A DNA stretch of 64,000 nucleotides from Nomia melanderi (taxonomy: Eukaryota; Arthropoda; Insecta; Hymenoptera; Halictidae), in contig NC_135007.1 in assembly GCF_051020985.1 (NCBI RefSeq), positions 17,957,501-18,021,500 on the forward strand. The letters are read 5' to 3'. The notes beneath the pieces were generated by a model. That model did not search any database. It saw only the letters and a list, made by a program, of their open reading frames with translations, and was not told where the DNA came from. Made by a program: the position numbers and the translations under genes. Below are positions 12,294 to 24,800 of the stretch, one piece after another. Every line of letters starts with the position of its first letter. The first letter of the stretch is position 1.

Positions 12294-14943
12294 GCGTAAG
12301 ATTGTATATACCAGAGATGCCTTTCCAGTTATTCTAGACATTTGCCAAATATTCCTTGTATACGAATAACCCATGCCTTTATTTTTAGTAGTTTTTGTCC
12401 GCCGAAAAATTAGCAGAGTTAGAAAAAACCTACGAACGATATCTATAATCGAACGGATTTGTAAAAATTACTGGAAAGAAAACGAAAGAAAATGTTTATC
12501 GAAATATTCGTACGTAATGTTTTAATATTCGCAACAAGGATGTGAAAACATTATCGGTATAACGATAATAAATTCACAGCACTATTTCAGCGGTTTAGCA
12601 TTTACAAGGTTTCTTGAAAACAAAGATGACATTACTTGTATTTTTCTTATTTGTTTCGTTTCGTTTCGTTTCGTTTTGTTTTGTTGTCAATAAACCTTTT
12701 TGTTATTCGTAGCAAGAGTAACGATTGAAATGTTACCTATGACAGTAGCTAAGATACTCTAATGCATTCCTATGCATTCATCGAGTTCCTTTTTATTCGA
12801 GCACTTTTTACATTCTTTTCTTCACACGTGTAATTAACAGATAATATTAAGATAAAAGTTATTGTTGTTGGTGCTTGAAATAATATTCAAGTAAATGAAC
12901 CTTTTAACAAACAAATGACTCGAACGATGGACATGAAACGTAGGTGAAAAAACGAAGAAGGTGGAAATAATTTTGTTCTTCTAAAATATGTTCAACCTTA
13001 CTCGTAGTTATTCACCGATAGAAGTTGCGCATGCAGTTTTCTATCGGCGAACGAATATGATTTGTAACAAGTATTCTTACACGGTGTTATCGTTTGTTTT
13101 TTCAGTTGAAAATAAGATCGAAGCCTAATTCGAAACTACTGAAAATTGACAACGATTTCGGCTTTGTTAGTATGTATATAGTACGGAACATGTCGGATCG
13201 AAGGACAAGTCGAAGGATAAATTAAAGGAGAAATGGTTGAAACGCGGTTTGCAGAATCAGTCTGTAGGAAAAATAAATAAAATTGTGCTAGCGAAGAATT
13301 ATTTCATGTTGGTTTCTACCTCTGGATTATTACATTAGAAAGATGAGAAACACTGCACACCTCAATGCATAGCTCGAGACACCTGGATTACTATTGCTAT
13401 TGCGTCAGTAACATACGATAATCTTATCAAAGTTTATCTCTCCGTAAAGCCTGCTATAAAGTGTATTCTCGCGTTTCACATTGACCGTACAGATTTTGAT
13501 TTGTTCTAAGGTAAAAAACAACAATCTAAGGTGAACGATTGATTTGGATTATCCGTGGTATTAATTAAAAGGTCGGGTTCTGTTGGATTCTGGGTACAAA
13601 GTATCTATGTAGTAAGTATATATTTTTCTTCGTGTGATCGAAAGTGTACGCGAAGTTAGGTTCATTACACGTTCCTTTATTGCCTGCAGGCGTTCGCGAG
13701 CACACGAGAGTACTACGTGCGTGCATACGCGTGTGCACACGTATTCCAAATAATTCCATATTCGAACGAATAATTTCATAATAATCGGAACTGTGTTTGG
13801 ACATGTGATTTAAACGAAACACGCGTATAATGTTCGCGTTTACGAACGTAAGTAGCTATCGACGAGTGCATTGACGAGTGTTTACAGAAAACCACTGTTA
13901 ATTGCAACAAGAACACGTGTGTGGTATTTCACGGACACACGAATGCACGCATGTATGGACGTACGCGCGATAATATTCGGCGATCCTATGCGGTAAGCTT
14001 CCCCGAATCGCAGAGCCCGTCAGAGAAATAACATTTTCGAAAATACCGTGATTATTTCGAAAGGCGTCGAGCACTCTTCTTAATCGTTAAATTAGCTCAA
14101 ATAATCGAGTCAAGATCTGCGAGGAGAGGAGAGAGACGGTAAGGATTTTTCTTGCAAACCATTGACGCGCGGACCGTATCGCACCACGGGAAATCTAGAA
14201 AATCTCATTTACTCGTTTAAGTGATTCCAGTCCAATAAGCAGATTATGTACTATTACGAAAGGATGTTTCCGTGCGAGGAAGCGAATGACAAGCAACGAT
14301 AACCGATTATTTCTTTTTCCATTTCCTCTTCCGAGAGATTCAGCTGGCCGTTCTGTAATCCGAAGCATCGCGAATGAATCGTTGTCGCAATGCAAAAATA
14401 GTACCTCGAGGAAACGCTAACTACGAAAATATTTACACAACTGAGATCGAACATTCGTTACACCGCGCGCGTCCGTGCGCTCGTGCGCTCGTGCGTGCAA
14501 AGCTTTTCTCAACAGATATACACGAAACGCGTCTGCACACGTCTTTCTTTCGAAATGAAATTCAATTTCTATCTTTGATGCATTTCGCATCGTTTCATCG
14601 GTTCTTCTTCCTTCTGCTTTGCGTTTCTTCTCCTTTTTGCTTGAAACACACCTTACACTCGAGATATTTAACGAACGTCTACCCCCGAATTCTCAACGCT
14701 GCTACTATTGTACCATCGCTGTGCGTGTGATTATTTTCATCATCTTTATGAAATATTTGCCAAAGGAAAGTTTTGATACATGGAATGCTGTAATTTCCTC
14801 GTAGAGAACAAATTGTAGTAGAGACGAGAACGAGAACGAGAACGAGAACCGAACCAGCGCAATTTGGGCTCTACTTCTGGTTCCGATTTCAATATCCTAC
14901 CGATATACTCGGGTATAATTTTTCTGTTACGAGAAGGAGCACG
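12294..14943. other. Intergenic region between Tim23 and the TMEM179-like gene
   Basis: The left end is Tim23 3' untranslated sequence, including an interrupted TTTCG/TTTTG run near 12655-12685. The remainder has no recognisable coding segment. A GAACGA hexamer repeat at about 14823-14850 lies just before the TMEM179-like gene and may be in its promoter or 5' leader. Overlapping open frames on the minus strand at 14195-14454 are noted separately as unproven. Confidence 0.5.
12567..12572 (+). terminator. Poly(A) signal AATAAA for Tim23
   Basis: Canonical hexamer about 270 bases after the Tim23 stop codon. A second AATAAA lies near 12690. Confidence 0.5.
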
Positions 14944-15880
14944 ATGGAAGAGAAACGGATAGAGTGCGCATTGTGTGTGCTTTACCTGTTATCCGCAATC
15001 TTATCTTTGACGTCGTTGACTAGTTTCGTTACTGTTTGGCAACATTGGACACGAACATTGAACGTTTGCATCAGTATCGACTGTGGTTGCATACTTTACT
15101 CTATCAATACCTTCAGCACTTTTATGGGAGGTGACGTGAAACTCTGCCAATTTGGCGCGTATGGCTCGATTCCAGCAATTCTGATCGGTTTGTGTCTCGG
15201 TGGATACCATGCGTATAGATGTTGCATTCACAGAAATTTGGATAAACCCGTGCAAGTCCAGGATAACGCGAGCAGGTACACAACACCCGGATCACGGAGA
15301 ACTTCCGAGTGTCGCGCGCACAGACTAAAACGGTTTACGATCGTTTGATTGCAGGAACTTGCAGAGTGACGTCGATCGAGTGCCGGTCACCGTAGTGGCC
15401 AGGCCCAAAAGAAGAAGCCGGTACAAGCATTGGATACCCGTTGTATTTCTCGCTACTTTGTTTTCTTGTTTATTACTGGCGCATGCGATCGTTATGACCG
15501 ACGGTTACTACAAGACCTGCGAGCAATTCAGAAAAAGGATTATACAAGAACATCGTTCGGTGGGTGGCGAAGCCGAGGTAACGTTTTCGATTATTCCTTC
15601 CGGCGCTAGCTTGCGCGCCCCTCGTCTTCCGCTCTACGTTCGCGTTTCCACAGATAGTCGTTTTCCACAGATGATACACAATCGATTTTCTTGCGGAGCA
15701 ATCTTCGACTTTATGGACTTTGCCCAGGTAACGGAGGACAATTGGATACGCGGGAAACAAATCGATACCGGTGCTGCTCTGAGATTAGCAGTAGTATCCG
15801 CATGGCTGAGCTTCTTTGTCTGGACACTTGTATTTCTCTTAAGCGTTTCCATGGTGCGGCAAAAATTGTGTCGTTGCTGA
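14944..15880 (+). CDS. Four-pass membrane protein, TMEM179-like
   Basis: Two exons, 14944-15275 and 15355-15880, with a 79-nt intron (AG plus G restores the frame at RNLQ), give 285 residues. Four hydrophobic segments can be seen: about residues 7-28, 66-88, 145-167 and 250-275. Between segments 1 and 2 is a Cys-containing loop (CISIDCGC). Between 3 and 4 is a long loop starting TDGYYKTCEQF and containing FDFMDFAQVTEDNW, followed by a fourth segment of the form ALRLAVVSAWLSFFVW. Topology and this loop pattern resemble the TMEM179 family, whose function is not established. An ATG within a fair start context (ACGATGG) fixes the start. The name is a moderate-confidence family call; it could be a different tetraspan family. 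Confidence 0.6.
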
Positions 15881-16556
15881 CGCGACTCGCGACGTTTCGC
15901 CCGAGATGTTTCTCGATTCCCTAGACCGATCTGCAGAGACATTGCTGTGCTAGTGCGATCTCAACGGAATCTTAAAGGAGAGCCATTTATAATTCGATCA
16001 TTAGAGGAACAAGGTAACGACAAATACTAGTATCCTTTGCATCGTTCTTCCAACGCGTACCTCTTACCGCTTTCCTCTTACCTACCGATGAAAGGGAATA
16101 ACGGTATACACAAAAGTCTGATCAATTGTAGTAATTAGTAATACATGTATAGTAATCTGATAATATTGTACGATCAATTTTCTCGGTTTTTCTACCGCGA
16201 GTACGTTCCAGCAGCCGGGGTTCGACTGGTTGTTTTCCATTTTCATCTGTACCAATTCGATATACTTTCTTTCTTGCTCTTCCCTTGTTACGCTCCATCA
16301 ACTGGATCAACGCTACTCGTTGTCACGATTCCTCGAAATATCCTGTCCCGTAGAATCACTCGTTTCTATCTGTTGCATTTTCTTCCATGACATTGTCGAA
16401 CAATCCTCTCTCGACACTGTCGCGATCGAGTCTCGGCACACGCTCCGCGTTCGAAACTGTGACGCCAAGTTGACAAGAGACCCATTGTAATGTGAAGGGT
16501 TGGAAAAAAACTAGCCTGTTTGCATTGTTTAAATTACACCTATATTAACGTATCAG

Positions 16557-16617
16557 CGTATCAGCGTATCAGCGTACCAGCGTATCAGCGTATCAGCGTA
16601 TCCGCATATTATTGTAG
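16557..16617. repeat. GTATCAGC octamer tandem repeat
   Basis: About seven copies of an 8-bp unit with single-base variants (GTACCAGC, GTATCCGC). Confidence 0.85.
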
Positions 16618-16640
16618 CGTGCGCATACATATACATAACA

Positions 16641-16685
16641 TACACGTACACGTACACGTACACGTACACGTACACGTACACGTAC
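16641..16685. repeat. TACACG hexamer tandem repeat
   Basis: Seven or more near-perfect TACACG units in alternating purine/pyrimidine sequence. Confidence 0.9.
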
Positions 16686-16920
16686 GCATAAACATGTACA
16701 TAACATGTATTAACGTGCGAACAATAAGGAATGTATTGTATAATTGTTACTATACTATTGTCCCAGCATATCATTGCGTAACGTACCTTTTTTCTAAACC
16801 TACCCAGAGCACCAAACTTTTACCCTAACAATACTGAGCTAACAAATGTACAAATCTTGACAACGCGTCAGCCGATCGTTGCCAGGCTGATTTCAAATTG
16901 GAGCTTCCGACTATTCCCAT

Positions 16921-16961
16921 TCTCCTTTTCTCTTTTCTCTTTTCTCTTTTCTCTTTTCTCT
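16921..16961. repeat. TCTTTTC heptamer tandem repeat
   Basis: Five to six copies of a 7-bp pyrimidine unit. Confidence 0.85.
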
Positions 16962-18285
16962 GTACCATCTATTTAAACGCATATTCCGCAACATTGACAC
17001 TTTTGTCGCGTACTTTACACAACGCACACGCACACGCACACGCACACGCACACGCACTCACACGTATCTAAGCGTAGGAACTGAAACTCGAATAGAATCA
17101 TTACTCCGATAACTATAGCGTGAAATAGAATTGACTCTGTTTATCCTACAACAGCAGTATTTCAACGTACTTGTGCTACGCGATAGGACAGAGTTTAAGC
17201 TTGAAATACTACTCGACGAAGAAAGGCACCTAAAATTACGCATATATTAGCTACTATATGTACACGTCGAATAAGTAGATATGTACGTATCGTATACTAT
17301 CGAGTACCGCTTGCGTACATTCACGCACACGTGGTTTACGTTTATTAATTACTTGAGAAAACACGCACGTACAAACACGTACACACACCGACGCACACCG
17401 ACACGCACACACGTTCCCGTATACGAGGATACACTTGCCACATTGTCTCATTTTCTCTTATTCCTCTTATTCCTCTTTTTCCTCTTGTATTTTTCTTTAC
17501 AGGTCAATTGCACAAAATAATTGTATAAATCAACAGTTTCTTATAGATGAAAATTACGCCATCGCTTGTACATCTGGAGGTTTCAACAATGAAAACTACA
17601 CGACATCGGGCCGCGAAAGTTTCAAGTTTCAAGTTTCTGCAACGGGAAATTTCCAAAACAGAAACATTTGTATTTCTGCTGTTGAAAAGAAACCATGAAT
17701 CGGCTTAGTTTCTGCCAGATTGCGGAAACTATCTCTGAACTCGTATACCGCGTTGTTACGGTTTCAAGAAACGCGCACAGGATATTCTTACCGTTCTACG
17801 ATATCGTGTAACAAGTGTTTAGGCAAACAAATCTTTTACTCTTGCACCTGTAATTCACAAGCAACAAACTGAAATTACGCGGCGTACTTATCATTATACT
17901 TTCTTGTTTGTTTTCGTTCTCTCTAATAGCACAGGATGGATTGTGGCAGTAGAAATTTACAAAGTTACAAATACTTACAAACGAATGAAAATCCGCAGCT
18001 ACGAAAACAAATGTAAATCGCCAGATCCCTTTGTCGCTATAAATGTGTGTACCAATGGAAAGCTTTCTATCGGAGATGTTTTAAAATTGCAAAAATTGTG
18101 AAAATTATGACCGGCAAACAGAAAATAGAAAACAGAACAATTGGATTCCTCCTCTCAAGTTCCTTCACTTTGCTACGTCTTCTAGAATCGATGCATTTGT
18201 ACGTTTAAAACATATCACTTTTCGATACACGTTCGTCTGAGAAATTTCCTCGTGGTAACTTTTTCCCGATGGACATCTTCGTGCC

Positions 18286-21200
18286 TCAAGTGAATGGATT
18301 GCTTCGCCTTTTTAACGATCCAAATCGTTTCTCCGGTTCTCGAACTACTTCGAAAGGCGTGATTCTCTGTGGAGTTCCGATTCGCTTCTCTTCGTTTTCA
18401 TCGCTCGGAAAATCTTCGAAGCTGAGATTGTTGAACCCAGCGGTAACGACAACGGAACATTTCTTTGTCTTTGCGGTCTTTTTGTGACACGCAGACTTAC
18501 CCTTGTACGATAACAAACTCGCTGGTAGAACATTCACGACGTCTCCATGATTTTCGTCGATCAGCTGATATTTTGATTTTTCCGATTTAAACTTATCCTT
18601 TTTGTGTTTCGGCGCGTCCTCTGCGACAACCAACGGTTCGGGCGACATGGGTGAAACCATGATATCCTGCGCACTATCGAGTCTCGATACACTGTTTGCG
18701 AGAGGAACGTTAATTCGGGAAGAGCGTTGGACGGGCTGAATGGCGTACGACGGATCCAACGAAGCAGATGCTGATCGAGAAACGTTTGACGTTATTGCCT
18801 TGTCGGATCGTATTATGTTTAAAGTACCTTCGACAAAACTTGTCAGCTTGGAAGGTAACTGCTGAGAGTATGCTCTCTGCGGTTGTTGTTGTTGCTGCTG
18901 CTGCTGCTGCTGCGTTTGCAGTTCCGACTGCTGTTGTTGTTGGTCAGTTCGAAGGGACGCAAATTCGTCGAACGGAATAGACCCGAAAAGATCTTTCGAA
19001 TGATCGTAATCGTCCGTCGCGGCAGAAAAATTTGAATTTCTTATCACCGAAACAGCTTCTTCCGGAGGGTGGACGTATGAAACTGTCTCCAATTGATTCG
19101 GGCAAGAAGATATGCGATTGTGGTTATCGTACAATAAATTTCTGATCCCCAATTTTCTAATCAACACATCCGATTCGTTCCCTACAGCATAATTCGAAAC
19201 TGCTCGATGCATAAAAGGATTCACAAAATCGCACGGACTAAACGGCGAAGAGCCGAACAAATCTTTTTCTTTGCTTTCTTTCTCCTTCTCCTTCTCCTTC
19301 TCTTTCTCTTTTCCTTTCTCTTTCTCTTTCTCTTCATCCAGCTCCTTTTCTTGTTGCTTTCTCCTTTCATTTTTTTCTGTTCCTTCCTTAGACCTTTTCT
19401 CTTCGCCTTCTCCAACGATTCCATCGATATTCATCGTTACTCGAAACGGTAAAGGTCGTTGCTTTTCTATGCAAGTTTCTTTGTACACCTGCCGAAACGA
19501 ATTGTATTCGGGTAACGACTTGTTTTCGATAGCTACCATAGTGTCGATCAAGTTATCACTGCTGATGTTCATCGTCTCATTCTCTTCGCCACTATCGTTC
19601 TTTTTTAAACTGCTAGACTTCCGAAACGGAGCTAAAGAAAATACGTCTTTCTTCATTTTGATCAATCTATCCTTTGAAAGCATCGTCTTCTTGGTTTCGT
19701 TCGTCGAGCTGTCGTCATCGGAAGACACGGGTCTCGAATCGTACTGTTGATCGACGAATGGATCGCCGTACGATCGTTTCGATGTTGATTCTGTATCAAG
19801 TTCATCGTCCAACAACAGAGGCTTCTCTCCGTATTGATGTCCAACAATCGGGTCCACGTGGATTCGTCTCGATAAATGCCCTACAAGTTCTTTCTTAGAC
19901 ATGTTTCTCTTGCAATGCATCTCGCGTAGCGTGCCGGCGGCTGGTTCGTATACATCGCGAGCCATTGAATAGTAGTTGTTGTTAGCTGCACTATCGTCAT
20001 TGTCATTGCCTCGTTCCTCCAGTTCCGCCTCGACCTCGAGCTCAAGCTCCAGCTTCTTCGCATCCACATCCGCACGAACCGCCAGCAGCTCAGTCTCCTC
20101 CTTTCTCTTCTCCTGATCGTTGTCTACTTCTTTCCCTCTCTCCGGGCCCATCAGCACCCCCACCGCCTCTCCATCGTCCTCCTGCTTGTCCGCCTCTTCC
20201 TGTTTCTCCTCGTTCTCCTCCATCTTCTCTTCCTCATCCTCTTCCTCTTCCCTGCTATCTTCTTCGTCTTCGTTCTCCTCCTTTTCCTCCCTTCTCTTTC
20301 CCGTTCTTCCCTTACCCTTTCGATCCACGTTAACGTCCACGTTAGCGCTATTCCCAACTGGGTTGTTGTGCAAACCATTTATGTTGATATTGTCATTGGC
20401 ATTGACACGAATCGAATCTATTGAGTAATTTAGTTGGTCGTTTTGTTCGATCGAATTGTTCGTACTTTGCGGCATTTTCATCTTCCTGCGTAATACATTC
20501 TTAACTCTCCTTCTTTTTTGTTTGACTTGTTGTTGCTGCGTTACATCTTTGTCGCTATCACTGGATAAATCATCGACGCTAAAAGTCAACTTTTCATACT
20601 TGGATCTATCTTCCATAGGTGCTTGAACAAACAATGAAGAGGTAGGACCGTTGTTTATCAAGAGGGTTGTTCTCTCGTCGGCTTTAACGCACTCGATTCT
20701 CGAATTCCATTGATTAGAGGGTATTCTTGATCTACCATTTATAGATATGCCTGAAAAATATAACATAAACATCGATAAAAGTGACGTTTCGTACAACAGA
20801 TCACGATAACTAGCCACGCACGATGGTGGCAGCAACGATACGCTGTCACGCATTTTCCTATACATCGTATTCGGTCGAGCCGTACAAGTGAAACGAAATG
20901 AAAAAGAAAACGCGACAGCGACGGCGACGGCGGCGGCGACGGCGATCACAACAACGGCGTTCACGTTTTCACCGATACGATATTTACTATTTTACGTTGA
21001 AGCGCACGCGTTTAATACAATTGAGATTCGTTCTACTTACCTAAAACACATGCGATACATTATTACACTTTAATCATATCGACTAACACAGAATCATTCA
21101 TCTTTGTACAAATTTGTACACATTTCAGTTACCTTTATTTCCCTACTTTTATCTTATTTACTTCGTTTACTTGATTTACTTCATTTATTAGGAGGATTGT

Positions 21201-21655
21201 AACATTTTAAATTTATATGGTGAAACTGAACCGTGTAAATCTCTTTTTGGTAAAGATTCTTCCGCGTAAAACACAGGAACCAGTCTCGCGGACTTCGTTC
21301 TGGACTACGAATCTGTGAAGAAAGCGCACACGAGTTTTAACAAAAATAAGAATATCTAGTTGAATAGGAGAAGCAGGAAATATCTGATTACATCTTTTAC
21401 AGATCATGCCTTATAATCTTATAATTATTAACATTTCAGAGTTTACGACTTCCACCATTTATCATCGTGCTTCGGACATTCGATATAAATGTTACAAAAG
21501 AATCTTTTTCCCAATCGTTCTTCAAGTATTACCACTGTTTTCACCACCACCACCGCCACCATCACCCTCACCATCATCTACATCACTGTCATCATCACCA
21601 TCATTACCACCATCGCCATCGCCATCACCATCACCATCACCATCACCATCACCAC

Positions 21656-21690
<35 letters not shown>

Positions 21691-21780
21691 CTACCACCAC
21701 CATTGTCACTATTACCGCTATTGCTGTTGTTGTTGCTGCTGCTATTGTTGTTACTACTACTATTACTACTACTACTGCAC

Positions 21781-21854
<74 letters not shown>

Positions 21855-24800
21855 ACTGCTACTATTACTACTCGTAGGTCTGGAACAGTCCTAATCAGAT
21901 TCAGAGGGTGAGGATAATGAGCGAAAAACGCAGTAATTATTTTCGTATCGTTATCCAATTGAATAGTTATGCTCGTGCCTAGCAAACATGGCCAAACTTC
22001 GAATCTGCTGCCATAGTAGATTAATTTTACATCGACCTCGAATCGGGAAAGCTCAATGATTCCTGTTCAATCGATCACTATTCGATCAAGTCATAACGAT
22101 CAAATTGACGAATAAACAAACAATTGCTGCGTTTTGCATTATTTAAAAGAAAAACAATACTCCATGTGTCATGTAGTAATGTACACGTTTATTGTTGTAA
22201 CATTACTTTAAAGTAGCGAGAAAAGTAATTTTCAAGACGCAAGCCTCCTATAGCGTGTTCTATTCATATAAAGTGTTCAATGGAGAACAACGTCCAGATC
22301 TTCCTGTTCACAAGACAATCAGAATCTTTGAAAAACGTTTCATCAAAGAAGCAACATTGCTTTCGTCTCCCAAACTCATTAGGTTGTTCCAGACATTTTA
22401 AAAGATTAGTAAATATACAACATTAGAGAAACCCTGAATATTACAAATAAATAAATATAGAGCAAAAGCGTTCGAGATTTCTCGATGTCTTTAAATGGCG
22501 AAATAGGATGAATTTCTAATAATACCACCGCTATACAAATCACAAATATTTGATAATAGTAAGGTGTTGGTTACGCTAAAGTCAACGAATCGTAATCAGA
22601 TGAAAACGACAGTGTTCCTAATTTGCTATTATAGTACTCGTAACACACTACGAATAAACGAATGTTTAGTATGCGAATTCCTGCACAGGCCACAAAGAAC
22701 GGAACACAAAGTTACGATTAGAAGCAACACTAAAAGAGAAGAAAAGAAAAGTAAAAAAAGTAAAAAGAAGCGAAAAAAGGAACAGACAAAAAACACCAGA
22801 CAGAAAATATAAAGCGGCAGATTAAAGAGCAAACCTGCGTTGGCCGATATTATCCATTTTTGTTAGCATAATTTTATGAATAGGGGTATACGTTACTAAA
22901 CACGCATGTAACTATTTTAATCGATAGAACTGTTCAAGTTATATAAATGAGTATTATACGTTTATATTCTTCAGTTAATAACGAACGCGGTTTTAGATTG
23001 AAATAATCATTGAATGGACAAAAATGAATTTTTCCTACATATATTGTAATTAAATGAGATTGAAACTGAACCGAGTAAAATTTGATCATGGTGTTCTTGT
23101 AATAATGTACAGCCAGAAAACACAAATATGTATGCTTCTAGAAGTATTTCTAATTTAATTAAATCTTTTCTCTCTCTCTCTCCCCCTCATTGTCCCTCTG
23201 ACTCTCACACGCACACACGCTCGCTCAACCTTTTAATGTTACACTCGGTATTTAAGACAAGTACGCACAATACAATAATTTCATTGATTTTGTACTTATC
23301 GTAACAATACCGCTTCCTCGAGTTCTCTCTCAAGCTTGTTTCTTTACAATTATACTATATTCACTCCATATCTATATTCTCATTTCCTATTTTCTACGCC
23401 AAACAGCAGTTTGTACCGATAGTATACGTGTACAATAATATACGTGAATACACGCGTATCGGAATATATTTTGGATTATGGATAAATTGAAACGATTGAA
23501 AGAATAAACGATAAGAGACGTACGCTCGAACGTCACCTTCGTTTATTATGGAATATAGAACGAATCGATCGATAAAATCGTTGCAAGCCAAATATATACA
23601 CACTCCCTTGACACACGGTTGCCTGTTCCCCCCGCAACACAACACAGTTATCGATGTGTATCTCTGTTATAAAGATTTAAAGGGGTCTATCATCGAGCTT
23701 CGCGTATTGCAATCTTCCTTCTTGTCATAATCCACGTGGAATTTAGTGGAATTTAGTGGAATTTAGTGGAACTTAGTGGAATGTTAACTCCGACGATAAA
23801 ACTCCATATTAATAATTACTTGTTACCTTACATTCTTTATACTTGTTTATTCTTTTCTTTCGGTAATGTGTTTCTCGTGTATCACAGATTACTTCGTTAC
23901 TCCTCGAAACAAAGTGTATCGCGTAAAAAAAAAAGACAGAAGAACAGAAAACATGAGGAAAGAAAGAAAGACAGAATGTATATACACACGAACAAATGAA
24001 TAAGAAATAAGAGAGAACGATGAAGAATATATACGATTTCACGACATTATAATACCATTTATAATATATGCAAGTTAAATTTTATTCCCGCATGTTTTAC
24101 ATATTATATCAGGGTAAACATTTCCGTAGTCGATGTTTTCGCTTTTATAACGATAATGTCGATCGATGTCGATACATACCGTCTAGCAAATTCCCGCACT
24201 TTCTGTACGATTAACAAAAACAAATGTTAGCCAGACTAGGATTGTTCACTGGTGGAATAGAATGACACGTTACATGACCAGCAGAATGTTGTAACCCAAT
24301 TGAACCTCTGTTGTGCATTTGCGTTAAAAACGCAAGAAAAGCACGAATCAAACCAACTGTCTATACAACACATTAGAAAGTATATATATTTATGCCATAT
24401 ACAACGGGTTCGTTAGTTGAAGATAGGCTTGTTACTTTAGACGAAAGTCGTCGTTAAGAAAAGTCAGTTTAAACTGAACGTACCGTGCCCTAACGCAATC
24501 ATGTAACATAATATTGAAAATATTGATCACACGGTTGAGTTTCACTCCTTGACTATCAAAGATTGTACACAGCTTCGTCAAGTACAAGATGAAAAATAGA
24601 ATAAGGAACAATATACGAACAAGTCTATGCATTACCTCCAGCAAGAGCGACAGTCTTTGATCCAATCTTGTTCTTCTTTCCTCCTAAAATCAAGAAAAAT
24701 TTCATTTCAATGCCAATCCCACAGTCCGTACGAACAACATTCGATCGGCTCGCTCGAACAACTTACTTGGCAGACTGAAAGGTGCGGACTCGAATGGGTC

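Larger units (their letters stand above)
15881..18285. other. Intergenic region rich in short tandem repeats
   Basis: No convincing gene. It holds a GTATCAGC array (16557-16617), a TACACG hexamer array (16641-16685), a TCTTTTC array (16921-16961) and a CACACG array (about 17028-17060). A long pyrimidine tract ending in ACAG at about 17450-17502 resembles a plus-strand 3' splice site but is not followed by recognisable coding sequence. The right end should contain the 3' untranslated part of the leftward Nak-type kinase. Confidence 0.5.
20751..24635 (-). other. 3.9 kb intron of the Nak-type kinase
   Basis: Lies between the 48-nt exon 24636-24683 and the last exon, and is much longer than any other intron here. 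It carries GCGACG-type repeats near 20910-20945, a compound triplet array (21541-21870), a TGGAATTTAG decamer array (23737-23782) and an A/G-rich stretch near 22735-22800. I see no coding exon nested inside it. Confidence 0.75.

Noticed and set aside
16557..16685. Repeat cluster considered as a CRISPR-like array
   Set aside because: Units are 6-8 bases without unique spacers; these are eukaryotic simple repeats.
21406..21985. Four long low-complexity frames (His, Thr, Leu/Pro and Val/Met rich)
   Set aside because: They arise from the intronic trinucleotide repeat and lie inside the Nak-type kinase intron.
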